Assembly (NCBI RefSeq): GCF_026319325.1
Contig: NZ_JAPDMU010000004.1
Location: forward strand, 124,001 to 188,000
Length of the DNA stretch: 64,000 nt
Direction of reading: 5' to 3'
Source of the DNA: Methylophaga sp. OBS3
GTDB lineage: Bacteria; Pseudomonadota; Gammaproteobacteria; Nitrosococcales; Methylophagaceae
Shown here one piece after another: positions 1 through 9,000 of the stretch. The notes beneath the pieces are model-generated. The model was given only the letters and a program-made list of their open reading frames with translations, was not told where the DNA came from and ran no database searches. The first letter of the stretch is position 1. The number at the start of each line of letters is the position of its first letter. A program made the position numbers and the translations under genes.

Positions 1-799
1 TATCAACATAGTCAAAACGTCGGATGTGGCCGTAATAACGCTCAATCATACGGTCAAGAAAGCCATTTTCTTCGATGTGTTCAAAATAGTTAATGACTTC
101 TCGATATAGACTTACGTCAGGTCCTTTTTTTAAACCCCAAGCCAAAGCCTGAGGATCAGACACATCAAAGGCAACGCGTAGTTCTGGATATAGACCACGG
201 GTGGCCGACATTTCATTCGAGTCGGCAATGGTGTAATCAATAAGTTCTAGTTGCAGCAACTCGAGCAAACCAGTCGTATCAATATCATCATTTTCGATCC
301 AGGTAAGTTCTGGTACTTCTTTCTTTAATGCGACTAAATGCTCGACATGACTACTATCAGCAAGCACTTCTAATTGTCCATTGCCTAATTGTGCAATGTT
401 TCGTGGGCGTCTTGAGCCGTTTCGATAAATTAGTTGTTGGGTAACTTCGTGATAAACCGGACCAAACCGCATGCGTTGCTGTCGTTCGGCGGTGACGGTG
501 AGTCCGGCTGCAGCGATATCGGCCTCACCATGCTCAAGCATACGCAACATATCGCCCAAACTTTCTGGAATGATGATTTTGAGTTTAACGTTCAGTTCAT
601 CAGCAAAATGTTTGACTAGCTCATATTCAAAGCCAGCCATTTCATGTGCCGTTCTTTGATAAAAAGTCGTCAAGCCCTGACGACTCACCACACGAAGTTC
701 ACCACGCTCTAGGATTTGATCCAAATGCGTTCGACTATCGTTACAGGCACTCAGCGTCAGTACTGTTAAAACTAAAAGTAAAACTAAGCGTTTTTTCAA
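1..799 (-). CDS. mltF: Membrane-bound lytic transglycosylase MltF, N-terminal part (cut by window edge)
   Basis: The visible part is a lipoprotein signal (KKR, a run of leucines and valines, then LSAC) followed by an extracellular solute-binding family 3-like domain. It contains LRVVSRQGLTTFY, GFEYELVKHFADEL and a stretch ending near RRFDYVD, the pattern of MltF/YfhD. In the family this domain precedes a C-terminal lysozyme-like domain that cleaves peptidoglycan; that catalytic half lies outside the window. The start is taken as TTG at 799 because it gives a normal lipoprotein signal; no good ribosome-binding site and no in-frame ATG were found upstream. The protein would be anchored to the inner face of the outer membrane. 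Confidence 0.85.
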   Translation of the reverse strand, partial: MKKRLVLLLVLTVLTLSACNDSRTHLDQILERGELRVVSRQGLTTFYQRTAHEMAGFEYELVKHFADELNVKLKIIIPESLGDMLRMLEHGEADIAAAGLTVTAERQQRMRFGPVYHEVTQQLIYRNGSRRPRNIAQLGNGQLEVLADSSHVEHLVALKKEVPELTWIENDDIDTTGLLELLQLELIDYTIADSNEMSATRGLYPELRVAFDVSDPQALAWGLKKGPDVSLYREVINYFEHIEENGFLDRMIERYYGHIRRFDYVD

Positions 800-930
800 A
801 ATAATACTTTGTCGTTGGCGATGATAAATTATCACCTGATAAAGACAGATTTGCACCCTTTAAAGTTTAGGCCACAACCATTAAATACGACTAGCTAAAG
901 GTCGATATTTCTTGTTAGTAGATACTCGTT

Positions 931-1380
931 TTAACGGCGTTGACGAAAAAAATCACGCAATAATTGGCTGCTTTGCTCAGCAAGAACGCCTGACTCACAG
1001 TTAACACGGTGATTAATATTTGGGAGTGTGAATACATCAAGCAGGCTACCCGCTGCGCCAGTTTTGGGTTCGCTTGCAGCATAGACGAGCCGTTCAATAC
1101 GCGCATGCACTAAAGCGCCTGCACACATAATGCAGGGTTCAAGCGTTACGTACATTGTTGTACCCGGCAGCCGGTAATTTTGCAGCTTTTGGCATGCAGT
1201 GTGTAAAGCCATGATCTCGGCATGTGCTGTCGCATCATGCTGAGAAATTGGCTGGTTATATCCTTCTGCAATCAATTCATCGTTTTGAACGATTACAGCG
1301 CCAACCGGTACTTCTCCTGCTGCTTGTGCTTTTTCTGCTAATTGCAGAGCGTGCTGCATCCAATAAACGTCATCAGGCAT
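931..1380 (-). CDS. tadA: tRNA-specific adenosine deaminase TadA
   Basis: 149 residues, the normal length for TadA, which deaminates A34 of tRNA-Arg(ACG) to inosine in the cytoplasm. The zinc-binding cytidine/deoxycytidylate deaminase signature is intact: HAE at residues 53-55 (zinc histidine and proton-shuttling glutamate) and PCIMC at about 82-86 (two zinc cysteines). The VPVGAVIV segment is also typical. Its start overlaps the end of waaA by 8 bases, so the two are probably co-transcribed. An alternative guanine or cytosine deaminase assignment is unlikely given length and motifs. Confidence 0.93.
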   Translation of the reverse strand: MPDDVYWMQHALQLAEKAQAAGEVPVGAVIVQNDELIAEGYNQPISQHDATAHAEIMALHTACQKLQNYRLPGTTMYVTLEPCIMCAGALVHARIERLVYAASEPKTGAAGSLLDVFTLPNINHRVNCESGVLAEQSSQLLRDFFRQRR

Positions 1381-2641
1381 GGTGAATATGTCGTTGTATG
1401 AGGTTTAATAATCTTGCGCTGGCGCCTTTACTTTGATTTATCAAATCAAGACCAGCTTCGCCCATTTCTGCCCGTCGTTTGGGATCGGCTAATAACTGCG
1501 ATACAGCTTGAGCAAGCTCAACACTATTGTTCACTTTGACAACAGCGCCAAACTGTAAAAAGCGCTCGGTAATTTCTGTAAAGTTAAAGTAATGAGGACC
1601 TGTAATAACGGCTCTTCCCAAGGCGGCTGGCTCAAGTAGGTTATGGCCGCCATGAGGCACCATACTTCCACCAATCAAACTTAAATCCGCTGCTGCATAA
1701 AACAGTGGTAATTCGCCCATGGTATCAACGACAAGCACTTGGGTTGTTGACGGGCAGGGTTTGTTTTCACTGCGCCGTAAAGTTTTTAAGCCGCTTTTTC
1801 GGCAAAGACCAGCAACTCGATCAAAACGTTCTGGATGGCGGGGGACGATGACAAGTAATAAGTCATTAAACTTGGCACGAACTTGTTTAGCCGCATTGAG
1901 AATAATCTCTTCTTCACCCTCATGAGTGCTTGCTGCAATCCAAACTGGGCGATTCCCCCACATCGAACGCATTGCTTCTGCTTGTTCATGCAAACTGGCG
2001 GGTAAGTTAATTTCGTATTTGAGATTACCTACAGCATGTACTCGCTCAGCAGGCGCACCGAGTGCCTGAAAGCGTTGTCTATCAGCTTGAGTTTGCGTGG
2101 CAATTAGAGGCAAACTTTGTAGCATTTGGCGACTAAACTTAGCGAAACGTTGGTAACCTTTGGCGCTACGTTCTGATAAGCGGGCGTTAGCAATGACCAG
2201 CGGAATGTGTTGTTTATGACAGGTTAATAATAAGTTTGGCCATAACTCTGTTTCCATAATAATGCCAAATTGCGGGCGCATCGCCTTTAGGAAACGTTTA
2301 ATAGCAAACGGCATGTCATAGGGTAGATAGACATGTAGCACTTTCTGACCAAATAGCCGTTTGACACGTTCACTACCTGTTGGCGTCATGGTGGTAATTA
2401 ACAGTTGATGCTGAGGATAGTTTTCCTGCAAACCTTTAACTAATGGACGGCTAGCTTCAACTTCCCCGACAGATACAGCATGTACCCAGATTAAAGGGCT
2501 TTGACTTGTTCTCGATGAAATAAAGCCAAACCTTTCAGGCCAACGTTTTAAATAGTCGGGTGCTCGAAACCCACGCCAAATAAGGCGTAATAATAGAAAC
2601 GGAATCGCAAGGTAAAACAACAAGGTATAAATAAACTTCAA
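1373..2641 (-). CDS. waaA: 3-deoxy-D-manno-octulosonic acid transferase (Kdo transferase)
   Basis: Transfers Kdo from CMP-Kdo to lipid IVA at the inner membrane (glycosyltransferase family 30). The frame is open further upstream, but the TTG at 2641 gives a 422-residue protein beginning MKFIYTLLFYL, a standard N-terminal membrane anchor. It also places the catalytic glutamate of the HAVSVGE motif at residue 60, as in E. coli WaaA. An ATG near 2695 would add 18 residues and run into the divergent acyltransferase's leader. The C-terminal donor-binding motif PHGGHNLLEPAALG is present. It is divergent from the lipid A acyltransferase gene and overlaps tadA. Confidence 0.93.
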   Translation of the reverse strand: MKFIYTLLFYLAIPFLLLRLIWRGFRAPDYLKRWPERFGFISSRTSQSPLIWVHAVSVGEVEASRPLVKGLQENYPQHQLLITTMTPTGSERVKRLFGQKVLHVYLPYDMPFAIKRFLKAMRPQFGIIMETELWPNLLLTCHKQHIPLVIANARLSERSAKGYQRFAKFSRQMLQSLPLIATQTQADRQRFQALGAPAERVHAVGNLKYEINLPASLHEQAEAMRSMWGNRPVWIAASTHEGEEEIILNAAKQVRAKFNDLLLVIVPRHPERFDRVAGLCRKSGLKTLRRSENKPCPSTTQVLVVDTMGELPLFYAAADLSLIGGSMVPHGGHNLLEPAALGRAVITGPHYFNFTEITERFLQFGAVVKVNNSVELAQAVSQLLADPKRRAEMGEAGLDLINQSKGASARLLNLIQRHIHHA

Positions 2642-2723
2642 ATTAGGCTCGCTGCATCGTGTAATTGGGCGGTTAATGCCCGAGGATGATAGCATAGGCG
2701 CAATTTTCCAGCTGACAGGCAAA

Positions 2724-3632
2724 ATGAAAGTTTTACAAAAACAGTTTTTACATCCTCGGTATTGGCCAAACTGGCTTGGACTCACCCTAATGAGGCTTTC
2801 GGTGACGCTTCCTGCAAGTTGGCAATTGGCGATTGGTAAATGTATTGGTCAGTTGATGTGGTTATTTGCAAAAGACCGTGCGCGTATTGCTAGACGCAAT
2901 TTAGAACTTTGTTTTCCTGAGTTATCAGAGGATGCAAGGCACAATCTACTGCGTCGTAATATGCAGACGATGGGCATGATGCCGCTAGAGACGGCCCTAA
3001 GTTGGTGGGCTTCTGATGCTAGATTAGCAAAGCGTGTTGATTATCGCGGACTTGAACATATTCAAGCGGCGCTGGCAAAAGGTAAAGGCGTGATCTTATT
3101 AACGGGTCACTTTACCAGTATGGAGCTGGGTGGCCGTTTGATTATGTTAAAACAGCCAACGTATGTGATGTTTCGCGAATTAAAAAGCCCACTGTTTAAT
3201 GCCGTAATGTTGAAGTACCGAAATTTTCATAGTGAAGGTACGGTACTTCAGGCTGATATGCGAGGCATGTTACGTGCGTTGAAGAAAAATAAAGTCGTTT
3301 GGTATGCACCTGACCAAGATTTTGGTCGACGCACCAGCGTCTTCGCGAAGTTTTTTGGTGTGCAAGCCGCGACCATTCCAGCGACGGCACGTATTGCCAA
3401 AATGAGTGGGGCGGCAATTGTGCCTTACGTACCAATCCGTCAGCCAGATGGCAGATATTTAATTGATATTGGGCCGGAGCTTGATAATTTCCCAACAGGT
3501 GATGATCTTGCAGATGCGCAGCGCATAAATGATTGGGTGGAATCGCAAGTACGTCGCTCACCTGAGCAATATCTTTGGGTTCACCGTCGTTTTAAAACTC
3601 AGCCAGAAGGTAAGGGTAAGCTCTACAAATAA
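2724..3632 (+). CDS. Lipid A late acyltransferase, LpxL/HtrB family
   Basis: 302 residues, typical of LpxL/LpxM/LpxP enzymes that add a secondary acyl chain to Kdo2-lipid IVA at the inner membrane using acyl-ACP. The HX4(D/E) catalytic motif is visible as H129...E134 in TGHFTSMELGG. An N-terminal hydrophobic segment lies at about residues 16-45. The ATG at 2724 is chosen because an AGG sits just upstream and the protein then starts MKVLQKQFLHPRYW, as in the family; a start at 2676 would overlap the waaA leader. Which secondary acyl position it serves cannot be told from sequence alone. It is divergent from waaA. Confidence 0.87.
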   Translation: MKVLQKQFLHPRYWPNWLGLTLMRLSVTLPASWQLAIGKCIGQLMWLFAKDRARIARRNLELCFPELSEDARHNLLRRNMQTMGMMPLETALSWWASDARLAKRVDYRGLEHIQAALAKGKGVILLTGHFTSMELGGRLIMLKQPTYVMFRELKSPLFNAVMLKYRNFHSEGTVLQADMRGMLRALKKNKVVWYAPDQDFGRRTSVFAKFFGVQAATIPATARIAKMSGAAIVPYVPIRQPDGRYLIDIGPELDNFPTGDDLADAQRINDWVESQVRRSPEQYLWVHRRFKTQPEGKGKLYK

Positions 3633-3636
3633 AACT

Positions 3637-4128
3637 TTAGCGCCAACTATCAGGTGTAAAGCTGTAGCTCACTATCAATGACTCAGAGCCTGGGTTATTT
3701 TTTGCGAGATCTGCATTCGACATATGGTAAAGCGTTACAGAAAGTTTACTGGCATTCGATAGTCGGTAACCCAGCTCGATACCACTTCGAAATAGAAAAC
3801 CACTGCCTAGATCAGTACCACCACCATCTTCGTAACCAACAATGGCTAGTTGGGGAGTCAGGAGAAATTTTTCTCCTAGTTTGAAATCGTAGCGAAGGCC
3901 GGCATGGGTCCAATATCCACCATCACTATTAGCGGAAACCCCAATCGCTGGTACTAAACTCCAAGCTTGTGGTGCAAAGCGATACTCAGCGCCAAATTCG
4001 GCACTATTATCACTTTCAAATACCTCAAATGCGCCAGTTGAAAATGCTATTTCAGGCGAGTCGGCCATTGTTTGGCTAATTGGCATTAATAAAGCAATTA
4101 GTAACCCCGAAAATATGACTGAACGCAT
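3637..4128 (-). CDS. Lipid A 3-O-deacylase, PagL-like acyloxyacyl hydrolase
   Basis: 163 residues with a cleavable signal peptide (cleavage after about A22) and alternating beta-strand segments ending in an aromatic-rich C-terminus (SYSFTPDSWR), which fits a small outer-membrane barrel. The PagL catalytic triad pattern is visible: H135 and S137 in YHMSNAD and E149 in NNPGSES. PagL removes the 3-O-acyl chain of lipid A from the outer leaflet. It sits four bases from the convergent LpxL-type gene and near waaA, forming a small lipid A group. Sequence similarity in PagL proteins is low, so the call rests on the triad, topology and length. Confidence 0.82.
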   Translation of the reverse strand: MRSVIFSGLLIALLMPISQTMADSPEIAFSTGAFEVFESDNSAEFGAEYRFAPQAWSLVPAIGVSANSDGGYWTHAGLRYDFKLGEKFLLTPQLAIVGYEDGGGTDLGSGFLFRSGIELGYRLSNASKLSVTLYHMSNADLAKNNPGSESLIVSYSFTPDSWR

Positions 4129-4199
4129 CTAAACCACTCCTGTTAGTTAAAGTTATTTGAATTTTTATTGTTTCTAGCAGAATTTGTAAAGTCCCAGGC

Positions 4200-4230
4200 A
4201 AAAAAAAACCACCGTAAAGGTGGTTTTTTT
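4200..4230. terminator. Bidirectional intrinsic terminator after rpsI
   Basis: A CCACC/GGTGG stem with a 5-base loop is flanked by nine A on one side and seven T on the other, so it can act in both directions. It lies just downstream of the rpsI stop (minus strand) and ends the rplM-rpsI unit before the pagL-like gene's own upstream region. Confidence 0.85.
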
Positions 4231-4245
4231 CGAATTCCCAACGAA

Positions 4246-4635
4246 TTAACGTTTTGAGAATTGTGGTTTCTTACGTGCTTTATGCAGACCGATTTTCTTA
4301 CGTTCAACGGCACGTGCATCACGTGTAATGAAGCCTGCTTTACGCAGTTCAGTTTTCAATTCACTGTCCAGTTCGACCAATGCACGGCTGATACCGTGAC
4401 GAATGGCACCAGCTTGGCCATTGTTACCACCACCGCGAACAGTGATTTTCAGGTCAACTTTGTCGAGCATTTCAACCAATTCTAATGGTTGGCGTACGAC
4501 CATGCGTGAAGTTTCACGACCAAAGTAATCTTCCAGTGAACGGGTATTGATTGAAATGTTACCAGTGCCTGGTTTCAAGAAAACACGGGCAGTAGAACTT
4601 TTGCGACGGCCGGTTGCGTAATATAAATCTGCCAT
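4246..4635 (-). CDS. rpsI: 30S ribosomal protein S9
   Basis: 129 residues, close to the usual 130. The start reads [20 protein letters not shown] and the end is the very basic tail KKPQFSKR, which reaches the P-site tRNA in the ribosome. The motif [20 protein letters not shown] is characteristic of S9. It follows rplM with an 11-base gap, the standard rplM-rpsI operon, and is followed by a strong terminator. Confidence 0.98.
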   Translation of the reverse strand: MADLYYATGRRKSSTARVFLKPGTGNISINTRSLEDYFGRETSRMVVRQPLELVEMLDKVDLKITVRGGGNNGQAGAIRHGISRALVELDSELKTELRKAGFITRDARAVERKKIGLHKARKKPQFSKR

Positions 4636-4646
4636 GACGATATCCG

Positions 4647-5075
4647 TTAAATTTCCAGCATTTGAGGTTGTTGGGCAACGTGAGGGTGCTCACTACCAGC
4701 GTAAACTTTCAGCTTGCTGAACATTGCACGACCCAGTGGGTTTTTCGGCAACATGCCTTTAACCGCAGTTTGGATAACACGCTCAGGTGCTTTATCCAGC
4801 TGTTTTGCCAGAGAGATAGATTTAATACCACCGATATGACCAGTGTGGTGGTAATAGATTTTATCTTGCATCTTGTTACCAGAAACACGCAGTTTCTCAG
4901 CATTGATAACTACGATGTAATCACCGGTATCAACGTGTGGTGTGTAAATCGCTTTATGTTTGCCACGCAGACGGCGGGCAATTTCGGTCGCCATGCGACC
5001 CAGCGTTTTGCCGTTGGCGTCGATGACGAACCAGTCACGACGAACTTCGGCTGGTTTAGCACTAATGGTTTTCAT
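4647..5075 (-). CDS. rplM: 50S ribosomal protein L13
   Basis: 142 residues, exactly the E. coli length, starting [20 protein letters not shown]. The frame extends 13 codons upstream, but the ATG at 5075 is preceded by a GGAG about 11 bases away and matches the family start. The conserved [18 protein letters not shown] and [18 protein letters not shown] motifs are present. L13 is an early-assembling large-subunit protein. It is first gene of the rplM-rpsI unit; the roughly 90 bases between it and uppP must hold its promoter. Confidence 0.98.
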   Translation of the reverse strand: MKTISAKPAEVRRDWFVIDANGKTLGRMATEIARRLRGKHKAIYTPHVDTGDYIVVINAEKLRVSGNKMQDKIYYHHTGHIGGIKSISLAKQLDKAPERVIQTAVKGMLPKNPLGRAMFSKLKVYAGSEHPHVAQQPQMLEI

Positions 5076-5162
5076 TCCGCGGGTTGCTCCTGAAAAAATA
5101 CGCAGGCGGTCCAAATAAAGAGGGAGAATATTACGGATTCAGACTGCCACTGTCAACAGCAT

Positions 5163-5960
5163 TTATAGAAACAGCCAAAGCAATATGCCGCCGAGGATGA
5201 GCCGGTAAATGACAAACGGCCACATGCCAATGCGTTCAAGTAATTTTAGGAACACTACTATACATAAGTAGGCGCTGATTGCCGAGAACAATGCACCGGT
5301 AAATAGTACTGACCAATCCGCTTGTGTTTCAGCGACGATTAATTCGCCGGTTTTTAACATCCCCGCTAAAGTAATTACCGGAATCGCTAATAAAAAAGAA
5401 AAACGTGCAGCAGCTTCGCGCGTTAATCCAAGCATCAGACCTGCGGTCATTGTTACGCCACTGCGAGATGTGCCGGGAATCAGTGCTAAGGCCTGGGCAA
5501 CACCAATAATTAAAATGTCTTGCCAGCGAAGCGTATGTTCATCTCGAACACGTTTACCTTGCCAGTCTGCCCAGCCGAGTAATAAACCAAAGCCAATGGT
5601 TGTTGCGGCAATAACGAGTGGGTCGCGCAAATAAACTTCAATAAAGTCGCCAAAAAGGACACCTGTTAAGCCAACCGGAATGGTGCCAAAAATAATTGCC
5701 CAAGCCAGTCGACTATCACCAACACGCTGGCGTTGGTGTAACGATGCAAACCAATCATAAATTAATGTGCGCAATTGTTTGCGGAAATAGAAAACAATCG
5801 CCGATAAAGTACCAATATGGACTGCAACATCGAAGGCCAAACCTTGATCCTGCCAGTTGGCAATTATGGGCATTAAAATCAGGTGGGCTGAGCTGGAGAT
5901 CGGCAAAAACTCTGTAAGTCCTTGCAAAACAGCAAGAACAAAAATTTGAATAAAATCCAT
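5163..5960 (-). CDS. uppP: Undecaprenyl-diphosphatase UppP (BacA)
   Basis: 265 residues with about eight hydrophobic segments. The two family motifs are visible: GLTEFLPISSSAHL (glutamate 17, serines 22-24, histidine 26) and PGTSRSG at about 163-169 with the phosphate-binding arginine. The enzyme dephosphorylates undecaprenyl pyrophosphate in the inner membrane to recycle the lipid carrier of peptidoglycan and O-antigen, and gives low-level bacitracin resistance. The following intergenic stretch of about 130 bases (5961-6091) separates it from a divergent gene. Confidence 0.95.
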   Translation of the reverse strand: MDFIQIFVLAVLQGLTEFLPISSSAHLILMPIIANWQDQGLAFDVAVHIGTLSAIVFYFRKQLRTLIYDWFASLHQRQRVGDSRLAWAIIFGTIPVGLTGVLFGDFIEVYLRDPLVIAATTIGFGLLLGWADWQGKRVRDEHTLRWQDILIIGVAQALALIPGTSRSGVTMTAGLMLGLTREAAARFSFLLAIPVITLAGMLKTGELIVAETQADWSVLFTGALFSAISAYLCIVVFLKLLERIGMWPFVIYRLILGGILLWLFL

Positions 5961-6091
5961 TGATTTTGGGCTCTATAGTTATTGCCTAATAAAAGGCATG
6001 TTATTTGTAAGCCTTCTATTTATCGGCTTCGTGTTAAAATTGGCGATTAATTATTTTATACCATGATTTAACAAGGATTAGCTAAGCCGCT

Positions 6092-9000
6092 ATGTCAAGC
6101 CGAATACGCGAAATTCCCTATAACTACACCTCATTCTCAGACCGCGAAATCGTTATTCGCTACATGGGTGAGTCGATGTGGGACATTCTGCAGCAATTGC
6201 GTGAACAGCGGAAAACAGGTCGCAGTGCCAAGATGCTTTTCGAAGTGCTTGGCGATATGTGGGTGATTTCTCGCAATCCCTTTATCCAAGATGACCTTGT
6301 TGAAAATAGTAAGCGTTGGCAGTCACTTCGCCATGCGTTACATCACCGTTTAGATCAGATCCGTAATCGTGCTGAACAAAACGATAATCAACTGGCGTTG
6401 ACGTTAGAGCAATCTGCTCGTCAGGCTGTTGAAAAGTTTGAGCGTGACTTATTGGCAACTGCGGAACGTCGTAAACAAGTGATGCGCAAACTGAGCCGTG
6501 TGACCAAAAAGCACAATATTAAATTTGATGGTTTGTCTCGCGTTTCACATGTGACGGATGCGACTGACTGGCGTGTAGAGTTTCCGCTTGCAGTTATTAC
6601 TCCAGATAGTGAAGCCGAAATGGCTGCCATTATTGCGGCGAGTATTGAGCTTGGCTTAACGGTAATCCCGCGTGGTGGTGGTACTGGCTATACCGGTGGT
6701 GCGATTCCATTGTCTGCTGACAGTGTCGTCATTAATACCGAGAAACTAGATGGTATTGATAGTGTTGTGTATCGCCAGCTACCGGGGCGTGATGATCAAG
6801 TTGCTACAGTGCGAGTTGAGGCCGGTGTTGTAACACGTCGTGTTTCTGACTTGGCTGGTAAGCATGGTCTTGTTTTTGCCGTTGACCCGACCTCACAAGA
6901 TGCATCGACTATCGGCGGTAACGTTGCGATGAATGCGGGTGGTAAAAAAGCCGTCATGTGGGGTACTGCACTGGATAACCTTGTCTCATGGAGAATGGTG
7001 ACGCCAGATGCGACATGGATGGAAGTAGAGCGTCTTAACCACAACATGGGCAAAATCCATGATATTGAAACGGCCGAATTTAAAATCAGTCGTTTCCAAC
7101 CTGATGGTAAAACGCTGATTGAAGAGCCAGAAGTTATTCGAATCCCTGCACGCGAACTGCGTAAGTTGGGTTTAGGTAAAGACGTTACCAACAAATTCTT
7201 AGGCGGTCTGCCAGGTATTCAAAAAGAAGGTTGTGATGGTCTGATTACGTCATCAGTCTTCGTTTTGCATCGTATGCCTGACTACATTCGTACAGTGTGT
7301 TTGGAGTTCTTTGGTAACGATTTAAGCAAAGCTGTGCCTGCCATTGTTGAGACGAAAAATTACCTCGACGCCAACAAGAGCATCTTGTTAGCAGGTATGG
7401 AACATCTCGATGAGCGTTATGTAAAGGCGGTTGATTACAGCACCAAAGCACCGCGAAGTGTTGCACCAAAAATGGTATTGCTGATTGATATCGTCGGTGA
7501 CGATGAAAACGCAGTTGCTGAAGCTTGCTCTGAGGTCGTTCGATTATCTAATGCCCGTGATGGCGAAGGTTTTGTTGCGGTAAGTCCTGAAGCGCGTGCT
7601 CGTTTTTGGGCTGATCGTGCGAGAACAGCGGCGATTGCAAAACATACCAACGCGTTCAAAATTAACGAAGACGTTGTTATTCCGCTTGAGCGACTCTCTG
7701 AATACAACGATGGTATCGAGCGTATCAATATTGTTCAGTCAACGCGTAGTAAATTGACGACTGCTGATGCGGTTTTAACCTACCTGCAAAGCCAGCCAAA
7801 AGAGCTGAAGAAAATGGCTAAGCAGATGGATGACTGCGCTGAAAATGATGCGATTTTACAGTCAAAAATCGACACGGCCTGTGAACACTTATTGGTTGTT
7901 AAGGCTCGCTGGCAGCAGGTTTTAGATAGTCTTGATGCACCTGCGGAAAGCTTGGGTGACTTGCTTTCAGAAGATGCCAAAGCTGCTGTTAATGCTGGGG
8001 ATACCTTATTCCGGGTGTTACAGCGTCGGGATCTACGCATTTCATATCGCAATGAAGTTGAGAAGCCATTAAAAGAGCTTTTCCAAGGTCAAGCTTTGGA
8101 AGCGCTGCGTAATAAGCTTGATGACATTCATGCTGAAAAACGTTCTAGCCGTTTGTTTGTTGCAACACACATGCATGCGGGTGACGGTAACGTTCATACC
8201 AATATCCCGGTGAACTCTAATGATTATCAGATGATGCATGAAGCTGAGCTCATCGTTGATCAAGTCATGGCGTTGGCCGACAAATTAGGCGGTGTTATTT
8301 CTGGTGAGCATGGTATAGGTCTTACCAAGATGCAATATCTTGATAAAGCGACGATTGATGCTTTTGCTGGTTATAAACAAAAAGTCGATCCCAATGGTCG
8401 CTTTAATGCCGGTAAATTATTAGCAGGCTCAGGCTTAGATAATGCTTACACGCCGTCATTGAGATTGTTGCAACAAGAAGCGTTGATTTTAGAAGCCAGT
8501 GAACTGGGTGAAATCAATAACGATATTAAAGATTGCTTACGCTGCGGTAAATGTAAGCCTGAATGTACTACTCATGTACCACGGGCAAACTTACTTTACT
8601 CACCGCGTGACAAGATCTTAGGTACCGGTCTTATCATGGAAGCGTTCCTCTACGAGGAGCAAACGCGCCGTGGTATTTCCGTTCGTCACTTTGATGAGAT
8701 GAATGATGTGGCTGATCACTGCACCATCTGTCATCGCTGTGTAAATCCATGCCCAGTTAACATCGACTTTGGTGATGTCACCATGAAGATGCGTGCGGTG
8801 CTGAAAAAACAGGGTAAACGTAATGTGAGCTTGGGTACGATGAGCGCCATGGCGTATCTGAATGCCAAAGATCCATTGACCGTTAATTTGATGCACAAAT
8901 CATTAGTGCAAATGGGGGCAAAAGCCCAGCGTTTGGCACACGGTGCAGCAAAATACCTGGGTGTATTAGCTAATGGTAAGAAGAAACGGCCATTACCTAC

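Noticed and set aside
822-834. Perfect palindrome TGATAA-A-TTATCA between tadA and mltF
   Set aside because: Short, AT-rich, no T-run and no matching regulator nearby; could be chance.
3196-3561. Antisense open frame of 121 codons within the LpxL-type gene
   Set aside because: No ribosome-binding site or motif, and fully covered by a well supported gene.
4662-5093. Long open frame on the plus strand opposite rplM (143 codons)
   Set aside because: It is antisense to a certain ribosomal protein gene, has no recognisable domain and reflects codon bias of the true gene.
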